DNA of 64,000 nucleotides from assembly GCF_015627125.1 (NCBI RefSeq), contig NZ_VTDO01000001.1, positions 620,001 through 684,000 of the forward strand, read 5' to 3'. Origin of the DNA: Acinetobacter rathckeae (GTDB taxonomy: Bacteria; Pseudomonadota; Gammaproteobacteria; Pseudomonadales; Moraxellaceae). A program made the translations under genes and the position numbers. How positions within the stretch are numbered: position 1 is the stretch's first letter; every line of letters begins with the position of its first letter. The notes under the pieces are model-generated. The model did no database searches, had not been told where the DNA came from, and worked only from the letters and a program-made list of their open reading frames with translations. Below are positions 19,686 through 31,023 of the stretch, piece by piece.

Positions 19686-20612
19686 GTGGTTAAAGGGATT
19701 GTGTTTTCTGTACTTGCCTCAAGTATGTTTGGTGTATTGTATTTTTACACGCAACTTTTGAATTTATTTGATGGTTCACAGGCTTTTGGTTGGCGTATGA
19801 TTTCATTGCTACCATTTTTAACGCTATTTATGTGTTTTACTAAAGACATACAGCGTATTAAAGAAGTGGCTTTGCGTGTACGCCGTGACCCTAAGTTGAT
19901 ACTTGGTTTAATGCTGACAGCTGCTTTAGGTGGTCTACAACTTTGGCTATTTCTATGGGCTCCCATGCATGGCCGTGGTATGCAAGTATCGTTGGGCTAT
20001 TTCTTGTTGCCTTTAGTTTTGGTTTTGGTCGGCTCAATAGCTTATCAAGAAAAAGTCTCGTGTTTACAAAAAACTGCTGCCCTGTTTGCTTTGGTTGGGG
20101 TTGTAATCCAAATTTGGCAAGTGGGCAGTATTGCATGGGAAACCATTTTAGTTGCTGTGGGGTACTCTGCTTACTTTTTTGTGAGAAAAGCCATACAGAC
20201 TGACCATTTGGGCGGTTTTTGGTTTGACAACGTACTGGTATTACCTGTGGCATTTTACTTTGTATCTACTTGGGCACAGCCTTGGCATACATTTATAGAT
20301 CAACCTCAATTGTTTTTGGTCATTGCAGGTTTAGGTATACTCAGTGCACTTGGGTTAGGTTCTTATATTTTAGCCAGTCGTTACTTGTCTATGGTGCTAT
20401 TTGGTCTGCTTAGCTATTTAGAGCCTGTATTGCTTGCACTGGCTTCATTGGCAATAGGTGAGCGACTAACGACAGCTCAAATTTGGGGTTATGCACCCAT
20501 TTGGCTTGCTGTCGTGATTTTAATTATTGAGGGTGTACTACATCTTTACAAAAAGCATCAGCAACATAAATTATGGCTCAATAAAATTGAAAAATCTGCT
20601 GAAAAAACATAG
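19686..20612 (+). CDS. rarD: RarD-like EamA family permease
   Basis: The protein is about 308 residues with ten hydrophobic segments, and RarD wording throughout: GVLYFYTQLL, AFGWRMISLLP, LFLWAPMHGRGMQVSLGYFLLPL. RarD is a drug/metabolite-superfamily permease of uncertain substrate. The preferred start is GTG 19686 (reading MVKGIVFSVLASS), preceded by GGGG; an ATG 12 nt upstream (19674) lacks a ribosome site. It stands between the lipocalin and obg genes on the same strand. Confidence 0.88.
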   Translation: MVKGIVFSVLASSMFGVLYFYTQLLNLFDGSQAFGWRMISLLPFLTLFMCFTKDIQRIKEVALRVRRDPKLILGLMLTAALGGLQLWLFLWAPMHGRGMQVSLGYFLLPLVLVLVGSIAYQEKVSCLQKTAALFALVGVVIQIWQVGSIAWETILVAVGYSAYFFVRKAIQTDHLGGFWFDNVLVLPVAFYFVSTWAQPWHTFIDQPQLFLVIAGLGILSALGLGSYILASRYLSMVLFGLLSYLEPVLLALASLAIGERLTTAQIWGYAPIWLAVVILIIEGVLHLYKKHQQHKLWLNKIEKSAEKT

Positions 20613-20667
20613 ATTCGTGTAAATAGTATGCGTATACCGAAAGAATAGTACATATACCTTTGTGTGA

Positions 20668-21942
<1,275 letters not shown>

Positions 21943-21959
21943 GTACGATTGAGGAGATC

Positions 21960-23099
21960 ATGATTAAGGTCGTAGATGGACAACGTCAATTAGAACGTTG
22001 TCGCCGTATAGTCGTTAAAATAGGCTCGTCTTTGCTCACAGCAAATGGGCGAGGTTTAGACATACAAGCAATTTCTCATTGGGCACACCAAATTGCACAA
22101 TTACACCAAGCAGGACACCAAATTATTTTGGTCTCTTCGGGTGCGGTGGCAGAAGGTGTGGTGCGTATGAAACTTGCCGAGCGACCCACAGATCTTCCAA
22201 GCTTACAAGCCTGTGCAGCACTTGGCCAAATGGGATTGGTGCAAACATGGTCAAGTGTGCTTGAACAACACGACATTAAAACAGCGCAAGTTTTACTTAC
22301 ACACGACGACTTAAGTGATCGTAGACGTTATTTAAATGCCTGTGATGCTTTGCAACATCTGATTGATTGGCGTGCGATACCTGTGATCAATGAAAATGAC
22401 ACAGTATCGACCTATGAAATTAAGTTTGGTGACAACGACACGCTAGCTGCTATGGTGGCGTGTCAAGTCAATGCAGATCTATTGGTGATTTTGACGGATC
22501 AGCAAGGTATGTTTAATGCAGATCCACGTCATAACCCAGATGCAAAACTGCTATCAACTGTACCAGCACTGGATGACGAACTGTTTAGTATGGCAGGGGA
22601 TGGTGGTGCATTAGGTCGTGGTGGTATGGTGACTAAAGTACGTGCCGCACGACTTGCTGCCCGTTCAGGGTGTGACACTATTGTTGCCAGTGGCGACAGT
22701 GAGCAAGTCTTGGTGCGTTTAATGCAAGGCGAAGAGCTTGGTACTTTGTTTGTCGTAGATGGTGACCCAATTGCTGCCCGTAAGCAATGGTTGGCCGCTC
22801 ATTTACAAACTGCAGGGCGTTTATTACTTGATGATGGTGCAGTGAAAGCCATTAAAGCACAACATCGCAGTTTATTGCCCGTAGGTGTACAAGGCGTGCA
22901 AGGGCATTTTGAGCGTGGTGATGTGGTGGAGTGCGTTGACTTACAAGGGCAACGGGTTGCTGTAGGGCGTGTGAATTTCAGTGCTAAGCATGCAGAAACC
23001 ATAAAGGGTTTGGCCACAGACAAAGTGCAGCAGGTATTGGGTGCAGATGTATTGCGTTCTTTAGAAATGATACATCGAGATCAGATGGTCATTTACTAA
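21960..23099 (+). CDS. proB: Glutamate 5-kinase
   Basis: The 379-residue enzyme has an amino-acid kinase domain ([43 protein letters not shown]) and a C-terminal PUA domain (about residues 275-370). It phosphorylates L-glutamate in the first step of proline synthesis and is normally feedback-inhibited by proline. GAGGAG lies just 5' of the ATG. It is downstream of obg on the same strand; proA is not in the window. Confidence 0.97.
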   Translation: MIKVVDGQRQLERCRRIVVKIGSSLLTANGRGLDIQAISHWAHQIAQLHQAGHQIILVSSGAVAEGVVRMKLAERPTDLPSLQACAALGQMGLVQTWSSVLEQHDIKTAQVLLTHDDLSDRRRYLNACDALQHLIDWRAIPVINENDTVSTYEIKFGDNDTLAAMVACQVNADLLVILTDQQGMFNADPRHNPDAKLLSTVPALDDELFSMAGDGGALGRGGMVTKVRAARLAARSGCDTIVASGDSEQVLVRLMQGEELGTLFVVDGDPIAARKQWLAAHLQTAGRLLLDDGAVKAIKAQHRSLLPVGVQGVQGHFERGDVVECVDLQGQRVAVGRVNFSAKHAETIKGLATDKVQQVLGADVLRSLEMIHRDQMVIY

Positions 23100-23116
23100 T
23101 ATGACTGTTGGAGAAC

Positions 23117-23143
23117 AAACGCCGTTTTATACGGCGTTTTTCT
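23117..23143. terminator. Terminator between proB and a convergent small gene
   Basis: AAACGCCGT (23117-23125) and ACGGCGTTT (23131-23139) pair around a 5-nt loop, followed by TTTTCTTTTT. It overlaps the stop codon of the minus-strand gene at 23127. Confidence 0.9.
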
Positions 23144-23384
23144 TTTTAGGATGATAGTTTACTTCTATATCAAAAATTGGTTCACCATCTTGCCCGTGTA
23201 CGGTCACAGCACCTTCATGACACATTGAAATAAATGCACCTGTCAGTAGGAGGTTGTCATAAGTGACATCTTTTTCATGTAGGGTATTGTCATGCTCATA
23301 TTGAATAAAAATTTTTTGTCTTTCAGGGCAAAAGTGCAGTTTCATGGTGGCTAACATTAAGTTTTTGTATGGAAGGAACGACAA
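23127..23384 (-). CDS. Small hypothetical protein
   Basis: An 85-residue reading frame whose translation looks protein-like (MKLHFCPERQKIFIQYEHDNTLHEKDVTYDNL, then ITGAFISMCHEG-type beta-rich text). I recognise no family. There is no signal peptide or membrane segment. No ribosome site is clear for the first ATG; an internal ATG (reading MKLHFCPE) at 23345 is an alternative start. Its end is embedded in the proB terminator, so the two genes converge tightly. Moderately likely to be real. Confidence 0.55.
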   Translation of the reverse strand: MSFLPYKNLMLATMKLHFCPERQKIFIQYEHDNTLHEKDVTYDNLLLTGAFISMCHEGAVTVHGQDGEPIFDIEVNYHPKKKNAV

Positions 23385-23685
23385 TATATAGTCTACGATT
23401 TTTTGAATTGAGGGTGATTCATATATTTTATTTGAATCTGTTTATACAGTATTAAATAAGATCAATTCCTTTTAAAATATAACTGAATTCTACTGTGGGG
23501 TAAAGTGAGCAATAACACATTATTTTTTAAAAAATTACTGCTGATTTTGTTGTATGAAAAATGCTTTTTAAGAACTAAGAAATCATTAGAATTACGTGTT
23601 AAAAAATATACTTTCATATGAAAAGGCCTTACAATTCGAAGCCATTGCTCAATGGTTTTTTTTTAGGTCTTTGTCAGGTTTTACT
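23385..23685. other. Intergenic, nothing recognised
   Basis: About 300 AT-rich bases between divergent genes. They presumably hold both promoters. No repeat, RNA or conserved site seen. Confidence 0.4.
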
Positions 23686-24882
23686 ATGCAACATTCTTCT
23701 AAATTTTTTCGTATATGTACGGTCATTATGTTGTGTACTGGTGTTGTGTCGTGTGGTAAAAATAATGTGACTTCAGATGAGGATACGCCAATTTTAACTG
23801 AAAAAAACATAAAAAACCTGATCCCATCGCGTGTGCATGATCGTGCCTCTTGGGCTAAAGATATTTACAGTATTATGGATACGCTCACGATTGAAAAAAC
23901 CAAAACCAATGTATGTAGTGTGATTGCGATTGTAGACCAAGAGTCGAACTTTGTTGCCAATCCACAAGTCCCTCATTTGGGTGATAAAGCGGTGAAAGAG
24001 GTCAATAGTCGTTTGGAAGAAAAATTTTCTGACAAATTGGGCGAGCGTTTTGGTGAGCCTGTTGCTAAGTATTTCTTAAATGTACTCAAAACACAGCCAA
24101 GTGCAGACAATAGCTATTTGGCCCAAATGAAAAAAGTCAAAACTGAACAAGATCTAGATCTATTGTATCGTCAGATTTTTGATTATATGACCAAACATTA
24201 TCATGTGAGTGCCATTACGGGTGCAGCAAAACTCATAGGTCAAGACATTGGTGAGCGTATGAACCCAATTACCACATTGGGGTCTATGCAGGTACTGATT
24301 AACTATGCACAAGACCATCAGCGTAATCATGCCAATATCTATGAGCTAAGAGATGACTTATATACTCAATATGGCGGTTTATACTATGGAATACATCGTT
24401 TAATGCTGTATAAGGCAGGCTATGCTAAACCGATTTACCGTTTTGCTGATTATAACTCGGGAATGTATTCAAGCCGTAATGCATCATTTCAACAGGCTTT
24501 GAGTAAACTCACCAAAATTAAGCTTTCATTGGACGGTGATTTATTGCTGTACGATAAAAATGAAAATATACAGTCTGAACGAAGTCAGTCCGAACTTGCC
24601 ATTAATCGCTTGTTTGCAGACCATGCTGTAAAAATTTCAGCCAAACAGGTGCGAAGTGATTTAAAACAAGAAAAGCAACTCGATTTTGAAAAAACACAGA
24701 CCTATAACGAGGTAAGAGCACTGTACCAACAACAGTTTGGTCGTGCTTTGGCATATGCGATTATGCCTGAGGTAGTGATTTCTGGGCCAAAACTCAGTCA
24801 AGATTATAATACCAATTGGTATGCCTCAAAGGTCAACAGCCGTTACCTGTCGTGTATGCAACGTGTGAGGTCTAATCGTTAG
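23686..24882 (+). CDS. DUF1615-type lipoprotein
   Basis: The 398-residue protein starts MQHSSKFFRICTVIMLCTGVVSCGKN: a lipoprotein signal with cysteine at about residue 23. The body (WAKDIYSIMDTLTIEKTKTNVCSVIAIVDQESNF, GAAKLIGQDIGERMNPITTLGSMQV, FADYNSGMYSSRN) resembles the DUF1615 family. The segment with a catalytic-like Glu in VDQESNF and the GSMQV text recall lysozyme-like folds, so a peptidoglycan role is possible but unproven. ATG 23686 is chosen because it begins the signal; the longer frame to 23596 has none. Its stop overlaps the next start by one base. Confidence 0.82.
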   Translation: MQHSSKFFRICTVIMLCTGVVSCGKNNVTSDEDTPILTEKNIKNLIPSRVHDRASWAKDIYSIMDTLTIEKTKTNVCSVIAIVDQESNFVANPQVPHLGDKAVKEVNSRLEEKFSDKLGERFGEPVAKYFLNVLKTQPSADNSYLAQMKKVKTEQDLDLLYRQIFDYMTKHYHVSAITGAAKLIGQDIGERMNPITTLGSMQVLINYAQDHQRNHANIYELRDDLYTQYGGLYYGIHRLMLYKAGYAKPIYRFADYNSGMYSSRNASFQQALSKLTKIKLSLDGDLLLYDKNENIQSERSQSELAINRLFADHAVKISAKQVRSDLKQEKQLDFEKTQTYNEVRALYQQQFGRALAYAIMPEVVISGPKLSQDYNTNWYASKVNSRYLSCMQRVRSNR

Positions 24883-25487
24883 TGAAGGCTTTAGCACTGT
24901 TTGATTTTGATGGCACACTGTATTTAAAAGATAGCTTTACAGGGTTCATTTTTTATACGTTTAAAGCACGCTATGTACTCAAAACAGGGTTATCGATTTT
25001 ACCGTGGATCAACCATTATTATTTGGGCTTATATCCTGCAGATAAAATGCGTAAAAAACTCTATTACAATATGTTTCATGCTAAGCCTGTAGACCATGTT
25101 CAACATGATGCCATCAGCTATACACGGGTATTACAGCAACATTTAAACCCACAACTCTTGGCACAGCTTAAACAGCACCAAGCATTAGGGCATGATGTGG
25201 TTGTGGTGTCTGCGTCTTTAGATATTTACTTAAAACCACTATGTGAGCATTTAGGGGTAGATTTAATTAGCTCTGAAGTTGAAAGCGAACATGGCAAACT
25301 GACTGGGTTTTATAAAACAGCAGATTGCAGTGGCTTAGAAAAAAAACGCCGTATACAACAACGTTATGATCTCAGCACCTATTCACGCATTTATGCGTAT
25401 GGGAATACCCTTGAAGATGCTGCAATGTTATCTATTGCCACACAGCCTTGTATGTATGGGCAAGACCCATTGCCAGTACTACGCTAG
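24882..25487 (+). CDS. HAD-superfamily phosphatase (subfamily IB)
   Basis: The 201-residue protein has HAD motif I FDFDGTLY (residues 6-13), motif II VVVSASLDIYLKPL, and motif IV YGNTLEDAAML. The PSP/SerB-like architecture suggests a small-molecule phosphomonoesterase. It starts with GTG at 24882, sharing one base with the TAG of the DUF1615 gene, so translation is coupled and the two products may work together at the envelope. Substrate unknown. Confidence 0.88.
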   Translation: MKALALFDFDGTLYLKDSFTGFIFYTFKARYVLKTGLSILPWINHYYLGLYPADKMRKKLYYNMFHAKPVDHVQHDAISYTRVLQQHLNPQLLAQLKQHQALGHDVVVVSASLDIYLKPLCEHLGVDLISSEVESEHGKLTGFYKTADCSGLEKKRRIQQRYDLSTYSRIYAYGNTLEDAAMLSIATQPCMYGQDPLPVLR

Positions 25488-25539
25488 CCATAGCTTGAAG
25501 GGTAGTAGAACGTGATTAAAAAATATGAGGAAATCACCC

Positions 25540-25860
25540 GTGTCATATACCATTATAGATTTAGAGCAGCAAACACAGCCTGATCTTCTATGCCCAAGTT
25601 GTCAGCACTGTGTGCTTGATTGGTCTAAAACACAGTATATACAGCCGTGTGAGCATACGGCATTTATTGCACTAGATTTAGGCTTTGAATATGTTGCAGA
25701 TGACTTTGAGCAAACCTTAGCGGTGAGTGTGGATGATATACATGCTCAGGAGCTCAATGTATGGCAACACATACAAGGGTCATCTTTAGCTTGCTTAACC
25801 ATTTATAAGATGAGTTTAGGTGTGGCGGACTATAAACGTTATGTTGGGTTTACAGTCTAG
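25540..25860 (+). CDS. Small hypothetical protein with CxxC and paired Cys/His
   Basis: The 106-residue product (MSYTIIDLEQQTQPDLLCPSCQHCVLDW...) carries Cys-x2-Cys-x2-Cys and then PCEHTAF, a pattern compatible with a zinc-binding knuckle. The rest is acidic and soluble. I recognise no family. GTG 25540 is preferred to ATG 25525, because the ATGAGGA at the latter itself provides the GAGGA ribosome site 9 nt upstream of the GTG. It is in line with the HAD gene upstream and prmB downstream but has gaps of 52 and 109 bp. Confidence 0.7.
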   Translation: MSYTIIDLEQQTQPDLLCPSCQHCVLDWSKTQYIQPCEHTAFIALDLGFEYVADDFEQTLAVSVDDIHAQELNVWQHIQGSSLACLTIYKMSLGVADYKRYVGFTV

Positions 25861-25969
25861 TCCTACATTATGTTGGCTTTATTTGGTCATGTATGGCTTT
25901 AAGCATTATCAATATAGATAAAACACGTTAGAATAGCGCATATTTTTATCTATATTGATGGAGTAGTGC

Positions 25970-26986
25970 GTGGATCAACGTTTGACCATTAGCTCAGAAA
26001 GCCTAGCAGAAGCCGCTGAACACCTAACAACAATACGAGACTTTATTCGCTTTGGGGTAACGGTATTGCGTCAGTATGATGCACATCTTGGTCAGGGCAC
26101 AGAAGACTTCTTTGCAGAAAGTGCAGCATTGGTTTTACAAACATTGGCACTCGACTGGGAAGCCAACGCAGAAATTTTAGATGCAAAACTCCTTCCAAGT
26201 GAAAAAACAGAAGTGTTGGCATTGTTTGAACGCCGTGTAAATGAGCGTATTCCAACTTCATACTTATTAAATCTTGCTTATTTCTGCAAGAAACCATTTT
26301 ATGTAGATGAACGTGTATTAATTCCACGCTCACCGATTGCAGAATTGATAGATCAGCGTTTTGCACCGTATTTCTTAGATGAATATGGCACACTGCGTGA
26401 GGCTTTAAATGCATTGCCAGAACAAAGCAAAGCACTGAAAACACCACAACGTATTTTAGATATGTGTACGGGTTCAGGTTGTATTGCTATTGCACTTGCA
26501 GATGCATTCCCAGAGTCTGAAGTAGATGCTACAGATTTATCTCGTGATGCTTTAGAAGTGGCAGCACTCAATGTGGAACACCATAGTAAGCAATATCAAG
26601 TGGCACTGCTTGAGTCAGACTTGTTTGCTAAGATCCCTGCTGAAAACCAATACGACTTAATTGTCAGTAATCCACCTTATGTAGATGCCGAAGACATGGC
26701 AGATTTGCCTGATGAGTTTTTACATGAGCCTGAAATGGCTTTGGCCGCAGGACAAGATGGTTTAGATTTAGTCCGTAAAATGCTTGCACAAGCTGCAGAC
26801 TATTTAACTGAAGATGGGCTCATTGTGATTGAAGTGGGTAACTCAGAGTGGGCGATGCGTCAAAACTTTAACCATGTTGATTTTCATTGGTTGAAATTTC
26901 AAAAAGGTGGCTCAGGTATTTTTGCATTAACAGCAGCACAATGTCGTCAATACAAAGAAACCTTTCAAGCATCTATTGCAGTATAA
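25970..26986 (+). CDS. prmB: Ribosomal protein uL3 glutamine methyltransferase
   Basis: The 338-residue enzyme has an N-terminal helical domain and a SAM-dependent methyltransferase domain with [16 protein letters not shown] (motif I) and [12 protein letters not shown] (the NPPY motif of glutamine methyltransferases). Length and [23 protein letters not shown] favour PrmB (targets L3) over PrmC (targets release factors). The start GTG at 25970 follows GGAG at 6 nt. aroC follows after 16 bp; the prmB-aroC pair is common in gammaproteobacteria. Confidence 0.94.
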   Translation: MDQRLTISSESLAEAAEHLTTIRDFIRFGVTVLRQYDAHLGQGTEDFFAESAALVLQTLALDWEANAEILDAKLLPSEKTEVLALFERRVNERIPTSYLLNLAYFCKKPFYVDERVLIPRSPIAELIDQRFAPYFLDEYGTLREALNALPEQSKALKTPQRILDMCTGSGCIAIALADAFPESEVDATDLSRDALEVAALNVEHHSKQYQVALLESDLFAKIPAENQYDLIVSNPPYVDAEDMADLPDEFLHEPEMALAAGQDGLDLVRKMLAQAADYLTEDGLIVIEVGNSEWAMRQNFNHVDFHWLKFQKGGSGIFALTAAQCRQYKETFQASIAV

Positions 26987-27002
26987 ACAAAGGAGTGTGA
27001 TG

Positions 27003-28088
27003 ATGGCAGGAAATTCAATCGGTCAGCTATTTCGTGTAACCACGTGTGGCGAGTCACATGGTTTAGGTTTAATGGCCATTGTAGATGGTGTGCCACCTGG
27101 GCTTAGTTTGTCTGAAGAAGATTTACAAAAAGATCTAGATCGCCGTAAACCGGGGACTTCAAAGTTTGCTACACAGCGTAAAGAGCCTGACCAAGTCAAA
27201 ATTATATCTGGGGTATTTGAAGGAAAAACCACAGGGACATCAATTGGTCTTTTAATTGAAAATACAGACCAAAAGTCTAAAGACTATGGCAATATTGCTC
27301 AAACCTTTAGACCGGGTCATGCTGATTATACCTATACCCACAAGTATGGTTTTCGTGACTACCGTGGTGGTGGACGCTCAAGTGCTAGAGAAACGGCCAT
27401 GCGTGTGGCGGCAGGAGCGATTGCAAAGAAGTATTTGGCTGAAAAGTTTAATGTACTGATTCGCGGTCATGTGACGCAAATTGGTAACGAAGTGGCACAT
27501 ACTTTAGATTGGTCACAAGTGTCACAAAACCCATTTTTTTGTGGTGATATTGACGCCGTTCCACGTTTTGAAAAGCTTGTCACATCACTACGTGAACAAG
27601 GTACAAGCTGTGGTGCTAAATTAGAAATTTTGGCTGAAAATGTGCCTGTGGGTTGGGGTGAACCTGTATTTGACCGCTTAGATGCAGACCTTGCCCATGC
27701 TTTAATGAGTATTAATGCGGTAAAAGGCGTTGAAATTGGTGATGGCTTTGCTGTTGCAGGCCAATTTGGTCATGAAACACGTGATGAGTTGTCAAGTGAG
27801 GGTTTTTTAGCGAATCATGCAGGTGGCGTACTTGGAGGTATTTCTTCAGGACAAACCATTCGTGCCGCCATTGCACTAAAACCAACAGCGAGTATTACCA
27901 CTAACGGTAAAACCATTAATTTACAACGCGAAGATATTGAAGTGTTGACAAAAGGTCGTCATGACCCATGCGTGGGTGTGCGTGCTACACCAATTGCAGA
28001 AGCCATGATGGCGATTGTGTTGATGGATCACTTTTTACGCCACCGTGCTCAAAATGCTGATGTTATTGCACCATTTGAACCTATTTAA
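27003..28088 (+). CDS. aroC: Chorismate synthase
   Basis: The 361-residue protein shows the aroC signatures GESHG near residue 16, [30 protein letters not shown] and [17 protein letters not shown]. It makes chorismate from 5-enolpyruvylshikimate-3-phosphate using reduced FMN. The start [12 protein letters not shown] at 27003 follows AGGAGTG by 6 nt; the ATG directly before it (27000) is an equal alternative by one residue. A strong terminator follows. A second shikimate gene, aroQ, is 2.3 kb away on the other strand. Confidence 0.97.
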   Translation: MAGNSIGQLFRVTTCGESHGLGLMAIVDGVPPGLSLSEEDLQKDLDRRKPGTSKFATQRKEPDQVKIISGVFEGKTTGTSIGLLIENTDQKSKDYGNIAQTFRPGHADYTYTHKYGFRDYRGGGRSSARETAMRVAAGAIAKKYLAEKFNVLIRGHVTQIGNEVAHTLDWSQVSQNPFFCGDIDAVPRFEKLVTSLREQGTSCGAKLEILAENVPVGWGEPVFDRLDADLAHALMSINAVKGVEIGDGFAVAGQFGHETRDELSSEGFLANHAGGVLGGISSGQTIRAAIALKPTASITTNGKTINLQREDIEVLTKGRHDPCVGVRATPIAEAMMAIVLMDHFLRHRAQNADVIAPFEPI

Positions 28089-28109
28089 GCCTATTTTGTG
28101 TTATCTAAA

Positions 28110-28136
28110 GGCGTCACAAGCATGTGACGCTTTTTT
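28110..28136 (+). terminator. aroC terminator
   Basis: GCGTCAC and GTGACGC arms around AAGCAT, then six T. Confidence 0.94.
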
Positions 28137-28261
28137 ATGTCTTTGAATGTATGGCTAAATTTGCAACATCTTATTGAAATCTTATGGATAAGCTTTGACA
28201 TTATAATAAAAGCTGTTACAACTAAGAGAAAAGCATGTTAGATAAAGAAAGGAAGTGACAC

Positions 28262-28498
28262 ATGAAAACCGTGGTCAAATATATTTTGTTAAAAAGTAAA
28301 GAATATCAGTTAGGCCATGTATTGTATGAAGATGAAATTGATGCACCGAGTCACTACTTTGATGAGATTGCAACGCACATTGAATATCAAAACAGATCGT
28401 TTAAGGTATTGTCTAAAGAGCTGACCCGAAAAAAAATATATGATGATACTGATGCGGTAGAGTCACAGACCATTGTCATTAAAGTTATTTCAGTATGA
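28262..28498 (+). CDS. Small hypothetical protein
   Basis: A 78-residue frame (MKTVVKYILLKSKEYQLGHVLYEDEIDAP...) with a good ribosome site (AGGAAG 7 nt before ATG) and a terminator directly after, so it is probably a real single gene. The text is mixed alpha/beta, soluble, without cysteine. No family recognised. Confidence 0.72.
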   Translation: MKTVVKYILLKSKEYQLGHVLYEDEIDAPSHYFDEIATHIEYQNRSFKVLSKELTRKKIYDDTDAVESQTIVIKVISV

Positions 28499-28504
28499 TG
28501 AAAT

Positions 28505-28537
28505 AAAAAAAGGAAGTGTAAACACTTCCTTTTTTTA
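28505..28537. terminator. Bidirectional terminator between the small gene and accC
   Basis: GGAAGTG and CACTTCC arms extended by A and T runs on the two sides, so it can act on both converging transcripts. Confidence 0.93.
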
Positions 28538-28542
28538 TGCAC

Positions 28543-29910
28543 TTATTTTTTTGCGTCAGTTGGGGTAACTAACTGTTGTAATAAGTGCTTTTCTAGATAG
28601 TGAATATCCATCGCATTTTCACAAAATGCTTCATCTTGCAAGATGAGGTCTTTATGCAATGGAATATTGGTTTTCACCCCTGTAAGAATCATTTCATCGA
28701 GTGCTTGACGCATACGCGCTAAAGACGTTTTACGGTCTTTACCGTGTGCAATCAGCTTCGCAATCATTGAGTCGTAGTAAGGCGGAATTTTATAGCCAGG
28801 GTAGATATGCGAGTCTAAGCGAATACCTGCACCACCTGGTGCATAAAATGTTTCAATTTTACCCGGCGATGGCATAAACGTGGTTGGATCTTCGGCATTA
28901 ATACGACATTCAATGGCATGACCTTGTACTTGAATGTCATCTTGTTGAATGCTTAAGCCTAAGCCTGCTGCAACACGTAATTGCTGCTCAATAATATCCA
29001 CCCCTGTGACCATTTCTGTGACAGGGTGTTCCACTTGCACACGTGTGTTCATTTCAATAAAGAAGAACTCATCGTTTTCAAATAGAAACTCAAACGTACC
29101 TGCACCGCGGTATTGCATAAGTTCACATGCAGTAACACAGGCTTGTAAGATGTCTGCACGTGCTTGCTCAGGGAGTCCTGGTGCAGGTGCTTCTTCTAAT
29201 ACTTTTTGATGACGGCGTTGTAATGAACAGTCACGGTCATATAAATGCACCGCATGGCCATTACCATCTGCTAATACTTGTACTTCAACGTGGCGAGGTG
29301 TTTGTAAGAAGCGTTCCATATAGACCGTATCATCACCAAACCACATTTCCGCATCACGCTGTGCTGCTTGTACAGACTCAAGTAGGGTGTCAATGCGTTC
29401 TACAATACGCATACCACGACCACCACCACCAGAGGCAGCTTTTACAATGAGGGGGAAGCCAATTTTTGCGGCTTCTTCTTTTGCATTGCTTGGTGTTACC
29501 GCATGCTGTGAGCCGGGTACCGTAGGTACACCTGCTTTACGCATAGCAGTAATGGCAGAGACTTTATTTCCCATCAGGCGAATATGTTCAGGTCTTGGGC
29601 CAATAAAAATATAACCTGAGCTTTCAACCATTTCTGCAAATTCTGCATTTTCAGATAAAAAGCCATAGCCTGGGTGAATGGCATCTGCACCTGTCACTTC
29701 TGCTGCGGTAAGCAGTGCAGGAATGTTGAGGTAACTTTCACTGGTTGCACCAGGGCCAATACAGACGGCTTCATCTACAAAACGTAAATGCATGAGGTCT
29801 TTGTCTGCGTCTGAGTAAATGCCAACAGTTTTAATACCGAGTGTTTTACAAGCGCGAGTGATACGCAGGGCGATTTCACCTCGGTTTGCAATAAGTACTT
29901 TTTGCAACAT
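28543..29910 (-). CDS. accC: Acetyl-CoA carboxylase, biotin carboxylase subunit
   Basis: The 455-residue enzyme starts [22 protein letters not shown] and has the ATP-grasp biotin carboxylase features: [32 protein letters not shown], the catalytic/biotin region [27 protein letters not shown]. It carboxylates biotin on AccB in the first committed step of fatty-acid synthesis. ATG 29910 is used, with GGAG 7 nt upstream, instead of an in-frame GTG two codons earlier. It lies 15 bp after accB. Confidence 0.97.
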   Translation of the reverse strand: MLQKVLIANRGEIALRITRACKTLGIKTVGIYSDADKDLMHLRFVDEAVCIGPGATSESYLNIPALLTAAEVTGADAIHPGYGFLSENAEFAEMVESSGYIFIGPRPEHIRLMGNKVSAITAMRKAGVPTVPGSQHAVTPSNAKEEAAKIGFPLIVKAASGGGGRGMRIVERIDTLLESVQAAQRDAEMWFGDDTVYMERFLQTPRHVEVQVLADGNGHAVHLYDRDCSLQRRHQKVLEEAPAPGLPEQARADILQACVTACELMQYRGAGTFEFLFENDEFFFIEMNTRVQVEHPVTEMVTGVDIIEQQLRVAAGLGLSIQQDDIQVQGHAIECRINAEDPTTFMPSPGKIETFYAPGGAGIRLDSHIYPGYKIPPYYDSMIAKLIAHGKDRKTSLARMRQALDEMILTGVKTNIPLHKDLILQDEAFCENAMDIHYLEKHLLQQLVTPTDAKK

Positions 29911-29925
29911 AGTCACACTCCGTAA

Positions 29926-30357
29926 TTATGCGCGGTAACGGAATAATGGTTGACCGAACTCAATCACTTCGCCATTTTTAACCAAAATTTCTTCGATAAC
30001 ACCGCTTTGAGTGGCTTCAATAGGGTTCATAATTTTCATGGCTTCAATAATACCCAGTGTTTCACCTGCAGAAACAGTTTGACCCACTTGTACAAATGGG
30101 CTTTCGCCTGGGTTAGATGCTGCATAAAATACGCCAACCATAGGTGCTGTTTCAACGCTACCACGTGAAACTTTTGCAGCAGGTGCTGCTGTTGTTTGTG
30201 CAGGTGCACTAACTGGTGTTGCTACTGCATTGGTATAAATAGGTTCAGGGCTACGGCGTGTTAAAGCAATAGATTGATCGCCTTCTTTAACTTCAATAGC
30301 CTGTAGGTCAGATTCGATCATAAGATCGATCAGTTTTTTGATTTTGCGAATGTCCAT
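29926..30357 (-). CDS. accB: Acetyl-CoA carboxylase biotin carboxyl carrier protein
   Basis: The 143-residue protein has an N-terminal segment (MDIRKIKKLIDLMIESDLQAIEVKEG), an Ala/Pro/Thr-rich linker near residues 45-65 and a C-terminal biotinyl domain with the EAMKIMN biotinylation motif. It carries carboxybiotin from AccC to the AccAD transferase. The gene order aroQ-accB-accC is conserved in many gammaproteobacteria. Confidence 0.97.
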   Translation of the reverse strand: MDIRKIKKLIDLMIESDLQAIEVKEGDQSIALTRRSPEPIYTNAVATPVSAPAQTTAAPAAKVSRGSVETAPMVGVFYAASNPGESPFVQVGQTVSAGETLGIIEAMKIMNPIEATQSGVIEEILVKNGEVIEFGQPLFRYRA

Positions 30358-30391
30358 GATATGAATATTCCTGGTTTAAATAAGTGGAAAA

Positions 30392-30829
30392 TTAAAGGGT
30401 TGAAATTGCATAATCTAAAGCAGCGGTATAACCATAAGCCCCAAGGCCACAAATCACACCTTTGGCTTTATCACTCAAATAAGAGTGGTGTCTAAATGGT
30501 TCTCTGGCATGTACATTTGAAAGATGAACTTCAATAAATGGAATGTTCACGCCCAATAACGCATCTCTGATAGCCACTGATGTATGGGTAAAGGCTGCCG
30601 GATTAATAATAATAAATTGGATATTTTGTTGAGCTGCTTGATGAATTTGATTAATAATTTCAAACTCTGCATTGCTTTGAAAATGGCTCAGCTGACAAGA
30701 TTGTTCTTTGGCACGTTGTACCAATGTTTGATTAATGTCATTTAGGGTGAGGTGACCATAGACTTCAGGCTCTCTTTGACCCAACAGATTAAGGTTTGGT
30801 CCATGTATCACAAGAATATGAGAATGCAT
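30392..30829 (-). CDS. aroQ: Type II 3-dehydroquinate dehydratase
   Basis: The 145-residue protein has the type II signatures [21 protein letters not shown], the [10 protein letters not shown] segment, the [17 protein letters not shown] anion-binding loop and the [17 protein letters not shown] region with the catalytic histidine. It converts 3-dehydroquinate to 3-dehydroshikimate as a dodecamer. AGGA lies about 8 nt before its ATG. It is the first gene of the aroQ-accB-accC operon. Confidence 0.97.
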   Translation of the reverse strand: MHSHILVIHGPNLNLLGQREPEVYGHLTLNDINQTLVQRAKEQSCQLSHFQSNAEFEIINQIHQAAQQNIQFIIINPAAFTHTSVAIRDALLGVNIPFIEVHLSNVHAREPFRHHSYLSDKAKGVICGLGAYGYTAALDYAISTL

Positions 30830-30894
30830 GTTATGTGTCCTGATTAGCAGATCGCCATTTTTTGCAAGTTCTTTGCAATGTTTGTTGATTCAAT

Positions 30895-30940
30895 CCAATA
30901 TCTGTCTTGTTTTCTGCTTTTTTATGGCATCAGATATTGG
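30895..30940. promoter_or_regulatory. Inverted repeat upstream of aroQ-accBC
   Basis: CCAATATCTG (30895-30904) and CAGATATTGG (30931-30940) are perfect complements 26 nt apart, 66-111 bp upstream of aroQ. They could be paired operator half-sites or part of a leader. No regulator can be named. Confidence 0.4.
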
Positions 30941-31023
30941 GTGATATATAAAATATTGCGCATATCTTGCTAATTTTTGCAGTAATAGGCAATGTTAAAA
31001 AGTGCCAATTTTTGATTCAAGCT

